Notes: generated from the letters alone by a model not told the origin. 64,000 bases of DNA from Parasedimentitalea marina (GCF_004006175.1 NZ_CP033219.1:2914001-2978000); one strand, 5' to 3'. Positions 43,753 through 53,623 are shown, counted from the first letter of the stretch. A program made the numbers and translations.

Positions 43753-44447
43753 CCGGGCCTAACTATGGACAGACCTTCGCGCACATGCGCGAGGGTTGCA
43801 CGCCAAGCTGGCAGGCCTATACCCGCCACGCTTTTGTTCAGGGGCTGGGCGATGGGACCCTGCCGCGCGCCGCGTTTTTGCATTACCTGGTGCAGGACTA
43901 TGTGTACCTTGTGAACTACGCACGCGCCTGGTCGCTGGGGGTGGTCAAAGCCGAGACCCTGGATGAGATGAAGCACTGCGCTGCCACAGTCGACGTCCTG
44001 GTCAATCAAGAGATGGCGCTGCATGTGCAGGTCTGCGCCGCCGAGGGTATTTCGGAGCAGCAACTGTTTGACGCCAGCGAAGAGATCGAGAACATCGCCT
44101 ATACCCGCTACGTGCTGGACGCCGGCATGCAGGGGGATTTTCTGGATCTGATGGCGGCACTGGCGCCCTGCATCTTTGGCTATGGCGAAATTGGCCTGCA
44201 GCTGGCCCAGACCGCCGGGGCCGATGCGCCTTATGCGGATTGGATCAACACCTACGCCAGCCCCGGTTTTCAAACCGCCTGTACCTCCGCTGGCGCCATG
44301 CTGGACGGGGCCGTCACCCGGCGGCTGGGCGATGACCCGACGAGTTCCCCTCGCTGGTCCGTCCTGCAGGATCGCTTCACCACCGCAACCCAGTTGGAAA
44401 TCAAATTCTGGGATATGGGGCTACGCGGCGGATCACTGGGCGCATGA
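43749..44447 (+). CDS. tenA: Aminopyrimidine aminohydrolase / thiaminase II
   Basis: A 232-residue all-helical TenA protein. It shows FVQGLGDGTLPRAAFLHYLVQDYVYLVNY with the conserved Asp and Tyr residues, EMALH, and LAPCIFGYGEIG with the family's YxE(G) region. The conserved catalytic Cys of classic TenA is not at the expected place that I can see. It salvages HMP from degraded thiamine. It overlaps both neighbours by four bases. Confidence 0.88.
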   Translation: MTGPNYGQTFAHMREGCTPSWQAYTRHAFVQGLGDGTLPRAAFLHYLVQDYVYLVNYARAWSLGVVKAETLDEMKHCAATVDVLVNQEMALHVQVCAAEGISEQQLFDASEEIENIAYTRYVLDAGMQGDFLDLMAALAPCIFGYGEIGLQLAQTAGADAPYADWINTYASPGFQTACTSAGAMLDGAVTRRLGDDPTSSPRWSVLQDRFTTATQLEIKFWDMGLRGGSLGA

Positions 44448-45172
44448 CGCTGCCTCCCGCGATCACGCTGCAGGGCAGTTTTACACTGGGCGACACCCGA
44501 TTGTTTGGCCCGCTGTCCGTGCAGCTGCCTGCGGGGCAATGGACCTGTTTGCTGGGGCCTTCTGGGGTAGGTAAATCCACCATCCTACGGCTGATCCTGG
44601 ACCTGTCCACCGGGGGCCAATTCGAGGGCAAGATCCAGGCAGAGGACGGCCAGCCGCTGCGCGATCGCATAAGCTATATGGCGCAGTCGGATCTGCTACT
44701 GCCCTGGTTGACTGTTCTGGAAAACACCGTGCTTGGCGCCCGTTTGCGCGGCGAGCCCGCGGATCTGGAGCGCGCGCGCCACTTGCTGGCCCGGGTCGGA
44801 CTTGGCGCACATCAAGACAAGACCCCCGCCGCGCTGTCCGGTGGCATGCGGCAACGGGCGGCGCTGGCCCGCGCCCTGATCGAGGACCGCCCGGTGGTGC
44901 TGCTGGACGAACCCTTTTCGGCACTGGATGCCGGCACCCGCGCGGATATGCAAGAGCTGGCCGCCGAGGTATTACAGGGCAAGACCGTACTGCTGGTCAC
45001 CCATGACCCGGCCGAGGCCAGCCGTCTGGGCCATCAGATCCTGCTGCTATCCCCAGCAGAGGCAACCATCTGGACGCCGCCCTCCACGGCGCCAATCCGC
45101 GCTCTGGATGATCCAGACACACTGGCCTGCCAGGCGGCGTTACTGGCGCATCTCAGGGGGCAAATCAGATGA
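44444..45172 (+). CDS. thiZ: ABC transporter ATPase, thiamine-precursor importer
   Basis: A 242-residue ATPase with Walker A LGPSGVGKSTILR, Q-loop YMAQSDLLLPW, signature LSGGMRQRAALARAL, Walker B VVLLDEPFSALD and the switch His in LLVTHDPAEASRLG. It powers uptake with ThiX and ThiY. It overlaps tenA and thiX by four bases. Confidence 0.93.
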   Translation: MTLPPAITLQGSFTLGDTRLFGPLSVQLPAGQWTCLLGPSGVGKSTILRLILDLSTGGQFEGKIQAEDGQPLRDRISYMAQSDLLLPWLTVLENTVLGARLRGEPADLERARHLLARVGLGAHQDKTPAALSGGMRQRAALARALIEDRPVVLLDEPFSALDAGTRADMQELAAEVLQGKTVLLVTHDPAEASRLGHQILLLSPAEATIWTPPSTAPIRALDDPDTLACQAALLAHLRGQIR

Positions 45173-45936
45173 GACGAGGTTTATACGCAATAGCCGCATT
45201 GCTGTTGGGCTTGTTGATCTGGCAGTTGCTGGTCTGGATAACCGGTGCGCCGCATTTTATCCTGCCGTCCCCCCTGCGGGTCGCTCAGACGGGCTTTGCC
45301 AGCCGGGCCTTGATCCTGGAGCACACAATTGTCACCGCAACCGAGGTGCTTTTGGGGTTGTTGCTAGGCACTGTCCTGGGTGTGCTGACCGCCGTTCAAC
45401 TGGCCAGTTCCCAGCGGGCACAGCACCTGCTGCTGCCGATCCTGGTGTTCACTCAGGCCGTGCCGGTCTTTGCGCTGGCACCGATCCTGACACTTTGGTT
45501 TGGCTATGGCATGGCCTCGAAAATCGTCATGGCAGTGCTGATCATCTATTTCCCTGTCACCTCGGCCTTTCACGACGGGCTGACCCGGGTCGACAGTGGC
45601 ATGCTGGACCTGGCCCGCACCATGGGCGCCACCCGCTGGCAGGTCATGGCCCGTATCCGCATTCCCCATGCGCTGCCCTCGCTGGGCACTGGCCTGCGAC
45701 TGGCGGCAGTCTATGCCCCCATTGGCGCCGTCATCGGCGAATGGGTCGGCGCGTCCAAGGGATTGGGATACCTGATGCTGTTGGCCAATGGCCGGGTCAA
45801 GATTGACCTGATGTTCGCCAGCCTGATTGCTCTGGCGCTGCTAACGGTGATGTTGCACAAATTGGTCGCTGTCCTGGCCGACCAGCTGACTTCATATGCC
45901 AGCGGCGACACACAGTCCAAACACCTAAGGGATTGA
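45169..45936 (+). CDS. thiX: ABC transporter permease, thiamine-precursor importer
   Basis: A 255-residue SsuC/TauC-like permease with about six membrane segments, for example IAALLLGLLIWQLLVWI. The ATPase-contact loop is TMGATRWQVMARIRIPHALP. IGEWVGASKGLGYLML is typical of the family. It is last in the operon and converges with a minus-strand gene 29 bases away; I see no clear terminator. Confidence 0.92.
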   Translation: MRRGLYAIAALLLGLLIWQLLVWITGAPHFILPSPLRVAQTGFASRALILEHTIVTATEVLLGLLLGTVLGVLTAVQLASSQRAQHLLLPILVFTQAVPVFALAPILTLWFGYGMASKIVMAVLIIYFPVTSAFHDGLTRVDSGMLDLARTMGATRWQVMARIRIPHALPSLGTGLRLAAVYAPIGAVIGEWVGASKGLGYLMLLANGRVKIDLMFASLIALALLTVMLHKLVAVLADQLTSYASGDTQSKHLRD

Positions 45937-45965
45937 AGCCCGCCGGATCACTGCCTTGGTGCAGG

Positions 45966-47555
45966 TCACTTTTTCCGCTTGGCGGCCTTGTCGGCGAGCA
46001 TTTTCTGGAACTTTTTGAAATCAGCCCCCTTGGTCATTTTCTTGGCCGCTGCCTCGACCAGCGCCGTGTCGGACTCTTTCCCAGTCGCAGCCTTCAGCGC
46101 TTGTTCAATGCCGGTGCTGACGAAATTTCCACCACTGCCCTTGACGACATCGTTGATAATTCCGATCGCGACCGCTGGCTTAAGCTCGCCAAAGATATCT
46201 TTGCGGGCCTTACTGGAAATACCATCGTAAACGGCTTTGCCAAGCTTATCGTCGACAACCTTGTCAAACCCCTTCATGAACCCACCGGTGGCCATGGCCG
46301 TGGCAACCTTGCCAAAAAAATCCTTGGGCTTGGTCTTGCCTTTGATCACCTCACCGACCTGTTTGATCGCCTCTTCGATGCCAGAGGTGGTGGCATTCTG
46401 CAGGTAGGCGGTAAGGTATTTCTGCACAGCGGGCGACCCGACTTTGCCGATCCATTTGCTGCCAACCTTCTTGACAAGCTGCTCGCCCACACCTTCGAAT
46501 ATTTTCTTGCCACTGGCGCCTTTAAGGACAGCCCCGACCGTGCCGTCAATGACCGTATCAAGGGCGATATTCTTGATCGCGTCGGCCGGCCCTTTTGAGG
46601 TGCCGACATTGTATTTTCCCAGCTCATTGGCCGTGGAGCCAACCAAGGCAGTCCCACCGCTGGCCAGAGCCCCGGCACCAGCCAGCCCGGCCGAGGGCAC
46701 CAGCAAAGGCGTGGCAATGGCCCCAACAATGATAAAACTGGTGGTCTTGGTAACCTCAAGCGCGGTGACCCAGTTTTCGGCACTGCCAATGACCGCTTTC
46801 TGGTAATCCCACATGACCTTATAGGCCTTGTTAATGGGTTCTTCGGCCTCTTTGATTGCCTTGCCAATGCGGTCAAAATTGCCCGATTTCACCGCAGCTT
46901 CAAGGTTTCTCGCAGCGTTGGATGCTTTGTTGACGATACCAAACTTTGGCAGGTCCGGCCCGGTCAGCGAGACAAACCAGCTGATCACATATTGGTCGTT
47001 GTTCAGCTCGGCAAAGTGCTCCCACAGACCATAGGCCATTTCGGCGCGCGACTTGGCCCCGACGACAATGGTTCGGTTCAGCGTCTTGATCATGTCAGCC
47101 TGGAAGGCGGCCCATTCCTTGGGGGTAAACTGATGGGTCTTGCCGTTGATTTCGATCTGCTTGATGGTGGCGGCGAACTTGTCGGCATCATTTTGCGAGT
47201 TGAACTCGTAAGCTGTCTTACCGACGTATAAAACGATACACTGGGCAGCGTCACCGGGATCATCGCTTTGCACACCCTTGACCCATTTCTTCAGATCTGC
47301 GGCTGACATGTTCAGTGACAGCAGGGTCTGTTTGCGCGGCTCGACGCGAGAATCTGCATTAATATCCGGGCAACAGACCTGCTGAAACTTCTTGATCGCC
47401 GCCAGAGTTTTCTTATCGACCTTGCCGTTCTCTTCCAGCTTTTTATATCCCGCAAGCGAGGCGTGGCGGTTAAGAAGTTTCTGAACGGCTAGAATGTCCG
47501 GAGTGCTGCCATGGCCGATTTTTCCGCCAACTGTTCGTTTAATCGTTACCGCCAC
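45966..47555 (-). CDS. PG-binding-domain protein with hydrophobic glycine-rich core, putative effector
   Basis: A 529-residue protein from GTG 47555, chosen because AAGAGG lies 6 bases upstream; an ATG at 47606 is the alternative. Residues about 1-60 (IKRTVGGKIGHGSTPDILAV then FQQVC) form a peptidoglycan-binding-1-like domain. Residues about 280-330 hold glycine/alanine-rich hydrophobic segments such as TTSFIIVGAIATPLLVPSAG. The C-terminal third is a series of Lys/Gly-rich helices ending KKFQKMLADKAAKRKK. There is no signal peptide. The layout resembles secretion-system effectors or their carriers, but I recognise no catalytic motif. Confidence 0.6.
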   Translation of the reverse strand: MAVTIKRTVGGKIGHGSTPDILAVQKLLNRHASLAGYKKLEENGKVDKKTLAAIKKFQQVCCPDINADSRVEPRKQTLLSLNMSAADLKKWVKGVQSDDPGDAAQCIVLYVGKTAYEFNSQNDADKFAATIKQIEINGKTHQFTPKEWAAFQADMIKTLNRTIVVGAKSRAEMAYGLWEHFAELNNDQYVISWFVSLTGPDLPKFGIVNKASNAARNLEAAVKSGNFDRIGKAIKEAEEPINKAYKVMWDYQKAVIGSAENWVTALEVTKTTSFIIVGAIATPLLVPSAGLAGAGALASGGTALVGSTANELGKYNVGTSKGPADAIKNIALDTVIDGTVGAVLKGASGKKIFEGVGEQLVKKVGSKWIGKVGSPAVQKYLTAYLQNATTSGIEEAIKQVGEVIKGKTKPKDFFGKVATAMATGGFMKGFDKVVDDKLGKAVYDGISSKARKDIFGELKPAVAIGIINDVVKGSGGNFVSTGIEQALKAATGKESDTALVEAAAKKMTKGADFKKFQKMLADKAAKRKK

Positions 47556-47756
47556 CAAGAACCTCTTTCTGCTGCTACTTTCTAAATTAATTTCTGTGTC
47601 TCGCATGGTGCGACCGGATCGAGCCCAAATCAAGCGTCTTGGGCCAGTGGCGCCTCGGCCCGATCAGCTGTCGTGTAATTTGCACCATTGGGGGCGTAAT
47701 CAAACGCATGGCCAAATATCGTAAAATTTGATAAAGTCTCTCCGGGAGGCTCGAGT

Positions 47757-49952
47757 GTGAACCGTCATCTCGCAGCAATTTTATTCTATGATGTGGTCGG
47801 CTACAGCCAGGCAATTGGTGTGGATGAAGCTGCGACACTCGGCACCCTGAAAGCCAATTACACAACCGTCATTCAGCCGCTGGCCCTGCACCATCAGGGG
47901 CGCATAGTCAAAGAAATGGGGGATGGTGGTTTTGTTGAATTCGCCAGTTCCATGGATGCTGTTCGCTTTGCGATTTGCATGCAGATTGCGATTGCCAATA
48001 GTAACTTGGACAGACCCGAGATCCAAAGCCTGACCTACCGCATCGGAATAAATATTGGGGATGTTGTCGCCGATGGAAATGACGTTTTCGGAGACGGTGT
48101 AATTATTGCCTCGCGTCTAGAAGGAGTTGCCAAAGCAGGTGGGATCTGTGTTCATCAAATCGTTCGCGACCAGCTTCGTGGCAAGCTTGATCTCACCTTC
48201 CAGGATCTGGGAGAGGTAAAACTCAAGAATATCGACCTCCCTGTTCGGGCCCATTACATCCTGCTGGACGAAAAAGCCAAAACCGTTGCGGTGACGCCGT
48301 TTGAGAACACACTATCCCCCCTGCGAACATCACGTATGCCCCGGATTATGGCTGCAATTGTGTTGACCGTTCTGACATTGGGAAGTGCTCTTTGGTGGCA
48401 CAACAGCGCGCCACCGGTCGTTGTTGCCGCGGTTGAGCGCATGACCTACCCATTGCCGGACAAGCCATCCATCGCGGTTCTTCCGTTCATGAATATGTCC
48501 GACGAGCGCAGCCAAGAGCATTTCGCGGATGGTTTGACCGAAGATCTGATCACTGATCTGTCGCGCATTTCCGGGCTGTTTGTTGTCGCGCGAAACTCGA
48601 CTTTCGTTTACAAAAACCAATCCGTGAATATTGTCCGGGTGGCAGAAGACCTTGGCGTCCGTTTTGTTCTTGAAGGCAGTGTACGCCGCGCCGGTGATCA
48701 GGTGCGCGTAAACGCCCAGCTTATCGATGCAACCACCGGCGGGCATGTCTGGGCCGAGCGATACGATGGCCCGGTTGCAGATATTTTTGCCATTCAGGAC
48801 CAATTCATTCGCAAGATTGCCAAGGCCTTGGCGGTTGAACTGACCATTGAGGAACTAGAGGAAATCGCTTTGGGAAAGACCGAGGATCTGACCGCACGCG
48901 AGGAATTTCAGAAAGGGTGGGAAAACTACCTGAACTATTCAGCAGAACACAACGCCCTTGCCATCGATCAGTTCAAAGAGGCACTTGGACTGGATCCGAA
49001 TTATGGAAGGGCCTATGCGGCCCTTGGGCTGGCCTATTTACGTGGCTGCAAATTGCGATGGAACGGACCGCTGGGCATTAGCGTCGGGGTAGCCAATACC
49101 ACAGCGTTGAACTACCTGAGTGAGACCAAAAAACACCCCTCTTCCCTGGCCAATGTCGCCGCATCCCGCATCAATCTTTACAACAACCTGTACGATGTCG
49201 CGCAGCGCGAAGCAGTGCGGGCGGTCGCCAAAGATCCAAACGATCCCGAAGGTTATGTGGCCATGGCATGGGCAATGATCACAACCGGACAACCCGATGC
49301 CGGTCTCGAACTGATGGATCGTGCCACTCGGCTCAATCCGAGCTACCCCAGCTACTATGTGCTCGCAATTGGCATGGCGCATTTCTCGATGGGTGATTTT
49401 GATTCCGCTGCCACAGTCTTCGCGGACGCGCTGGAACGTGATCCTGACGCGACAGAACTCGCGGCTGTCCTGGCAGTAACTTATGTCCAACTAGGACGGT
49501 TGGATGATGCCCATGCAGCCCTGCGCAAGTGGAAGCCAGAAGCGAGCCAAAGCGAATTGCAGGCGGCTCCCTACAGGTATCACTTTCCTTACAACTGGTC
49601 ACAAGGGTCCGAAATTGAAAACAAAATCATTGACGGATTGCACCTTGCTGCTCTGCCGCCGGGCGACCGGCTAACAGACCTTACAGAGAAATTAAGAATC
49701 GCGACTAAAACCGACCGGATACGCGCCGCACGTATGCTGGGGTTATTTGGTTCACAGGCCGCCGACGCCGTACCTGCCCTGATTGAAGCGCTGGACGACG
49801 ACGTAAAAGCCGTGCGCATAGCTGTAGCAATTGCCCTCGGCGACATCGGTCCCCCGGCCAAGGCCGCATTGCCTGCACTGGCAGCAATTTCCGAGGAACC
49901 TCTGATCGGCCGACGCGCCCAAAAGGCGATCTTGAAAATTACAGGTGAATGA
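47757..49952 (+). CDS. Class III nucleotide cyclase-like protein with TolB-like, TPR and HEAT repeats
   Basis: A 731-residue protein starting at GTG 47757 after GGGAGG. Residues 1-165 are a CHD cyclase domain with metal Asp12 (FYDVVG) and Lys52/Asp56 in VKEMGDGG. The transition-state Asn is replaced: DGVIIASRLE has Ile116 where DGVNxAxRLE is usual, while Arg120 remains. A membrane segment near residue 200 (IMAAIVLTVLTLGSALWW) is followed by the TolB/FlgO-like part SIAVLPFMNMSDERSQEHFADGL. TPR-like repeats and a C-terminal HEAT-like pair (ADAVPALIEALDDD) complete it. It may be a sensor or scaffold with reduced cyclase activity. Confidence 0.82.
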   Translation: MNRHLAAILFYDVVGYSQAIGVDEAATLGTLKANYTTVIQPLALHHQGRIVKEMGDGGFVEFASSMDAVRFAICMQIAIANSNLDRPEIQSLTYRIGINIGDVVADGNDVFGDGVIIASRLEGVAKAGGICVHQIVRDQLRGKLDLTFQDLGEVKLKNIDLPVRAHYILLDEKAKTVAVTPFENTLSPLRTSRMPRIMAAIVLTVLTLGSALWWHNSAPPVVVAAVERMTYPLPDKPSIAVLPFMNMSDERSQEHFADGLTEDLITDLSRISGLFVVARNSTFVYKNQSVNIVRVAEDLGVRFVLEGSVRRAGDQVRVNAQLIDATTGGHVWAERYDGPVADIFAIQDQFIRKIAKALAVELTIEELEEIALGKTEDLTAREEFQKGWENYLNYSAEHNALAIDQFKEALGLDPNYGRAYAALGLAYLRGCKLRWNGPLGISVGVANTTALNYLSETKKHPSSLANVAASRINLYNNLYDVAQREAVRAVAKDPNDPEGYVAMAWAMITTGQPDAGLELMDRATRLNPSYPSYYVLAIGMAHFSMGDFDSAATVFADALERDPDATELAAVLAVTYVQLGRLDDAHAALRKWKPEASQSELQAAPYRYHFPYNWSQGSEIENKIIDGLHLAALPPGDRLTDLTEKLRIATKTDRIRAARMLGLFGSQAADAVPALIEALDDDVKAVRIAVAIALGDIGPPAKAALPALAAISEEPLIGRRAQKAILKITGE

Positions 49953-50142
49953 GGTTGGCGACCTTCCAGTTGCCAAAATCATGTCTGGATTGACGGCCTT
50001 CAGCGAATGACCGTTGACCGCCATTAAAACCCGTGTTCGAACCGGACGGCAGTCACCGGACCAATAGGCACTGCGGCAATTTGCGCCCAAGGGATGGTGA
50101 CCCTTGCTTAATTTCTACCGCCTATCGTCACAAATGATACCC

Positions 50143-50499
50143 ATGACGACACCAAAGAGTTCAGCAATGAATACTAATAAATCATTTTTACGAAACCCCG
50201 TTCACACCGAAACACGCATGAAGCTGGGTCTTCCCTGCAATCTCTACTTAGGCGACCAAGAGCTCCAGGCCGTCACATTCAACATCAGCTATAGCGGCTT
50301 TGGTGTTGAGTTACCGGCGGACGGTCATACTTTTGATGTGAAATCCTTAGTTTCGGCCTCTATCGAGGATATTGGCAACTTTGACGTCTTTGTTCGATGG
50401 AAACGTGGTCAACGGATGGGATTGTCATTCTCGTCCAAACGAAGTGCAAAGCCCATGCTCAACGCCTACTTCAAAAGAACGAACTGCTACCCGATTTAA
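50143..50499 (+). CDS. PilZ-domain-like protein
   Basis: About 118 residues; the start could be 50134, 50143 or 50167. TFNISYSGFGVELP matches the (D/N)xSxxG motif of PilZ, a c-di-GMP-binding domain. VFVRWKRGQRMGLSFSS is the typical late strand pair. The RxxxR motif is only partly present (TETRMKLG), so c-di-GMP binding is doubtful. It sits before a GGDEF/EAL gene, which supports a c-di-GMP link. Confidence 0.65.
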   Translation: MTTPKSSAMNTNKSFLRNPVHTETRMKLGLPCNLYLGDQELQAVTFNISYSGFGVELPADGHTFDVKSLVSASIEDIGNFDVFVRWKRGQRMGLSFSSKRSAKPMLNAYFKRTNCYPI

Positions 50500-50846
50500 C
50501 GGCAATTTCAATTCGACCAACTCACGCCTCTGACCTGCCGCCAAAAATGTTAACAGTGTTTCCCTTATTTCTGAGGCACAGAGGCCGGTACCGCGAAGCC
50601 AAGTTTCAGGTCGGGGATGTCCCGCTCATTAGATTTTAGAATGGTTGGGTTTTCGCACCAAGGCTCTCTCATAAGTGAAGCGAGGGACCCAGGTTGGACC
50701 TCTGAAAACAGGATTCTCATTGATCTATGGAAAAAGTGGCTAAAGTCCTCGGTTTATTCAAGCGGTGTATGACGTGACATTTTACGTTGGGTTAATCTCC
50801 ACATACTTAGATCAGCCCTTAAACCGATCGATAAAGGGCCGCAGCT
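50500..50846. other. Intergenic stretch, no supported gene
   Basis: About 350 bases between the PilZ-like gene and the GGDEF/EAL gene. It is AT-rich in the last 100 bases and probably holds the promoter of the downstream gene. I see no repeat or RNA. Confidence 0.5.
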
Positions 50847-52895
50847 ATGCAAGATCACTTGGCAGAGCCAAAAGGAAATGATGTCTGCACGACGCTGATT
50901 TGTGCAACCCTGGCTGCATCGCTTACGGCCGTTGGCTACTTCCTGCTTGCCTGGACAGAAGAAAAATCTGTCAATGAACGTGAACGGTTACAGCTTATTG
51001 AAATGACGAACAGTTTTGTTTCGGTGTTCTCGCAAAACAGGGGCGAAGGCGCACCTGTACCGGCAACATTCCGACGTCTGGGGATCGAGCATTTCAGCAA
51101 TGCAGATCAGAACGACAGTGCCAGGCAAAACACATCGGTGCGGATGCCCGGTCGCCCTGGTTTCGAATTGGGAACATTTGAACAGGACCCGCGTCTTGCG
51201 ACAATTATCGAGGATTTTGTCGCCAACCCAACAGCCCCCCCGGTTCACGAATATGGGTTTGAAGGAAATCGCCTTATTGGGCGGACTGTTCTTCCCTCGA
51301 TTGCCAACAATGACAGCTGCGTCAACTGCCACAACGAAGCCCTGCAGACAGATACATTCCAAATTGGCGACGTGATGGGGGCCTATGTTGTCGAGCGAGA
51401 CCTAACCGCCAACCTCATCGCTGATATCAAATACTCTGGCCTGTGGTTTTTGTCCTCATTTTTGATTCTCTGGCTGCTCGCCTCGCGAGAGCGGAACCAT
51501 AATATGAATGTCCTGAGGCTAGAGGCGCGTGTGCACATTGAAAAAATGAAGCGAGAAGCCGAAGCAAAGGAAAAATTCCTTCTGTCTCATGACTCTCTCA
51601 CTGGGTTGCCAAACCGTAAGGTGTTCAGCGACTATTTGTCCGATGCCTTGGACAGTGACCGGAAAGAACTTCTGAACGCTGCCCTGATTGATCTGGATGA
51701 TTTCAAAAGCGTGAATGACACAATGGGTCACGCGGCCGGGGATGCCTTGTTGATCGAAGTCGCCCTGCGCTTGAACACCTGCCTGGAAAAAGAGACTGGT
51801 ATCGTGGCGCGTCTGGGGGGAGATGAATTTGCAATCATCTGGGAGACGGATTCATATTCAAGCGAACCGGACGCCTTCGCTCAGCGCATCTTGAATGAAA
51901 TGGCGAAACCCATGGAATTCGAAAAATGGGTCGTTACGCCAAAGTGCTCAATCGGGATCGCCACATGGGCAAACATCCAATCCAACACCCCGTCAGATTT
52001 GCTGAAATCAGCAGATGCAGCTTTGTATGTTGCCAAAGGGCACGGCAAAAACACCTATCAATTGTTTGACCGCGCGATCGACGATTCCATAGTTCGGCAA
52101 AACAAAATTGCTGCGCGTTTGCCGGTGTCTATCCGCGAGGGCGATCTGCGCATTGTGATGCAGCCAAAAGTCTTACTGCATGATGGCAGCTTTATGGGGT
52201 TTGAGACGCTGTCGAGATGGCGGCTGAACGGGGAAGATATTTCCCCTGATGAGTTTGTGGCTGTTGCCGAAAACACTGGTGCCGTTCGGGATCTGGATCT
52301 TCGTGTCCTGCGTGAAGCGGCGTCTTTCTCGACAAAACTGGAAGAGGAAACAGGCCTCGATGTTCCGGTGGCAATAAATCTGTCTGCCAATACCTTTCGC
52401 AGTGGTTCGCTACTCGAGGATATCCAGGATGTTTTGTGGGAAACAGGGCTTCGTCCTGACCGTCTGACACTGGAAGTCACCGAAACCGCTGCGATGGCGA
52501 ACTGGAAGCACGTCCAGGATGTTCTGGGAGAACTGCGCGAAATGGGCGTGCGATCTGCGTTGGATGACTTCGGAACGGGCTACTCGTCGCTTGCTTATCT
52601 GTTACGGATGAAATTCGACGAAATTAAAATCGACCGAGAGTTTGTTCGCGATATCGAACCCAACAACGATAATCACAAGCTTCTGCAGCGTATCGCGGAA
52701 CTGGCTGAAAGTCTGGATTTAGAGCTGATCATCGAGGGCTTGGAAACCGCACAACAAGTTGAATTGGTTCAGGGTGGTGCGCATCGGATCGGCCAAGGGT
52801 ACTATTTCTCCAAACCGCTGGAGCTGGATGATGCCAGCGCATATCTGCACGATATCGTTTCGCAGCAGACTGGCAATGCCAGGTCGGTTCGGTAA
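50847..52895 (+). CDS. Membrane GGDEF-EAL protein with periplasmic CxxCH haem-type sensor
   Basis: A 682-residue protein. Membrane segments lie at about 15-37 and 197-212 and bracket a periplasmic Tll0287/DUF3365-like domain holding C158-V-N-C161-H162, a c-type haem motif. The GGDEF domain has an intact GGDEF at 324-328 and HDSLTGLPNR. The EAL domain reads FETLSRW (E452; Ala replaced by Thr) and keeps INLSA, EVTET, DDFGTGYSSL and KIDREFV. Both c-di-GMP synthesis and breakdown look possible, controlled by redox or a gas at the haem. It lies next to a PilZ-like gene. Confidence 0.9.
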   Translation: MQDHLAEPKGNDVCTTLICATLAASLTAVGYFLLAWTEEKSVNERERLQLIEMTNSFVSVFSQNRGEGAPVPATFRRLGIEHFSNADQNDSARQNTSVRMPGRPGFELGTFEQDPRLATIIEDFVANPTAPPVHEYGFEGNRLIGRTVLPSIANNDSCVNCHNEALQTDTFQIGDVMGAYVVERDLTANLIADIKYSGLWFLSSFLILWLLASRERNHNMNVLRLEARVHIEKMKREAEAKEKFLLSHDSLTGLPNRKVFSDYLSDALDSDRKELLNAALIDLDDFKSVNDTMGHAAGDALLIEVALRLNTCLEKETGIVARLGGDEFAIIWETDSYSSEPDAFAQRILNEMAKPMEFEKWVVTPKCSIGIATWANIQSNTPSDLLKSADAALYVAKGHGKNTYQLFDRAIDDSIVRQNKIAARLPVSIREGDLRIVMQPKVLLHDGSFMGFETLSRWRLNGEDISPDEFVAVAENTGAVRDLDLRVLREAASFSTKLEEETGLDVPVAINLSANTFRSGSLLEDIQDVLWETGLRPDRLTLEVTETAAMANWKHVQDVLGELREMGVRSALDDFGTGYSSLAYLLRMKFDEIKIDREFVRDIEPNNDNHKLLQRIAELAESLDLELIIEGLETAQQVELVQGGAHRIGQGYYFSKPLELDDASAYLHDIVSQQTGNARSVR

Positions 52896-52899
52896 TTTT

Positions 52900-52927
52900 C
52901 CAGACCATCCTTCCAGACCATCCTTCC
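52900..52927. repeat. Short 13-bp tandem repeat
   Basis: CCAGACCATCCTT occurs twice in a row, followed by CC, directly after the GGDEF/EAL stop. It is probably a slippage product. Confidence 0.7.
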
Positions 52928-53105
52928 TGACCGGTTACAGCAGCAGTTGCAGCGATCACATTCCGTTCCGGGGCAGTCATTGCGCAATGACCCAAGTTGT
53001 TTAGGATATGTTCAACACCAGAACACTGGGGGGCATTGCGCGTTAAGATGGACTTCAAAGTCGTTCTGAGGAAAGATCAGACCACAAGGGACATGAGGGG
53101 TGAGA

Positions 53106-53579
53106 ATGCGCTGGCTTTTTGCAATTTTGATCAGTTGTGCCGCTACTGGTGCTCAGGCGGATAATGTCGACAGGAACTCGATCTGTAAGGACCTGTCGCA
53201 GGATTACATCGCCAAACATGAGGAAAATCGGGACTATAGGTTGTACCGGATTTTTGAGTTCTACAGCGCCAAACTGGATGCGTGCATTCACGTAGAAGCC
53301 AAACTCTTTGGTACAAGCATTGAGGTGCGGGACCTGACTGGCGTCGTGTTCTCAGACCATCAGAACATGCTATTTCACTGTGATGTAAGTGGCATTGATG
53401 AAGCCAATATTGAGGTGGTGTGGAGCCATCTTGGCGATATATCAGAGGTGCCATACAAAGACTGGCTGTCCGACGGCAAAGGTGGTCCGCCAAGAACCTT
53501 GCAGGCGCCAGAGCTCCCGTTAAGGCGTTCCGATTGCGAGGCCGCGCTGGAGCGCTGGCTTGTTAGATGGAACGGCTAG
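53106..53579 (+). CDS. Exported hypothetical protein
   Basis: A 157-residue protein. MRWLFAILISCAATGAQA is a clear signal peptide. The mature part has four Cys residues (SICKDL, LDACIHV, LFHCDVS, SDCEAAL) that could form two disulfides. I recognise no family. ATG 53106 is preferred over the GTG two codons before. It precedes the DUF4329 gene by 44 bases on the same strand and may share its transcript. Confidence 0.65.
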   Translation: MRWLFAILISCAATGAQADNVDRNSICKDLSQDYIAKHEENRDYRLYRIFEFYSAKLDACIHVEAKLFGTSIEVRDLTGVVFSDHQNMLFHCDVSGIDEANIEVVWSHLGDISEVPYKDWLSDGKGGPPRTLQAPELPLRRSDCEAALERWLVRWNG

Positions 53580-53623
53580 GTTTTCTCAGTCGGTGAAACG
53601 GTAAAACATCAAGGATTCGCCCG

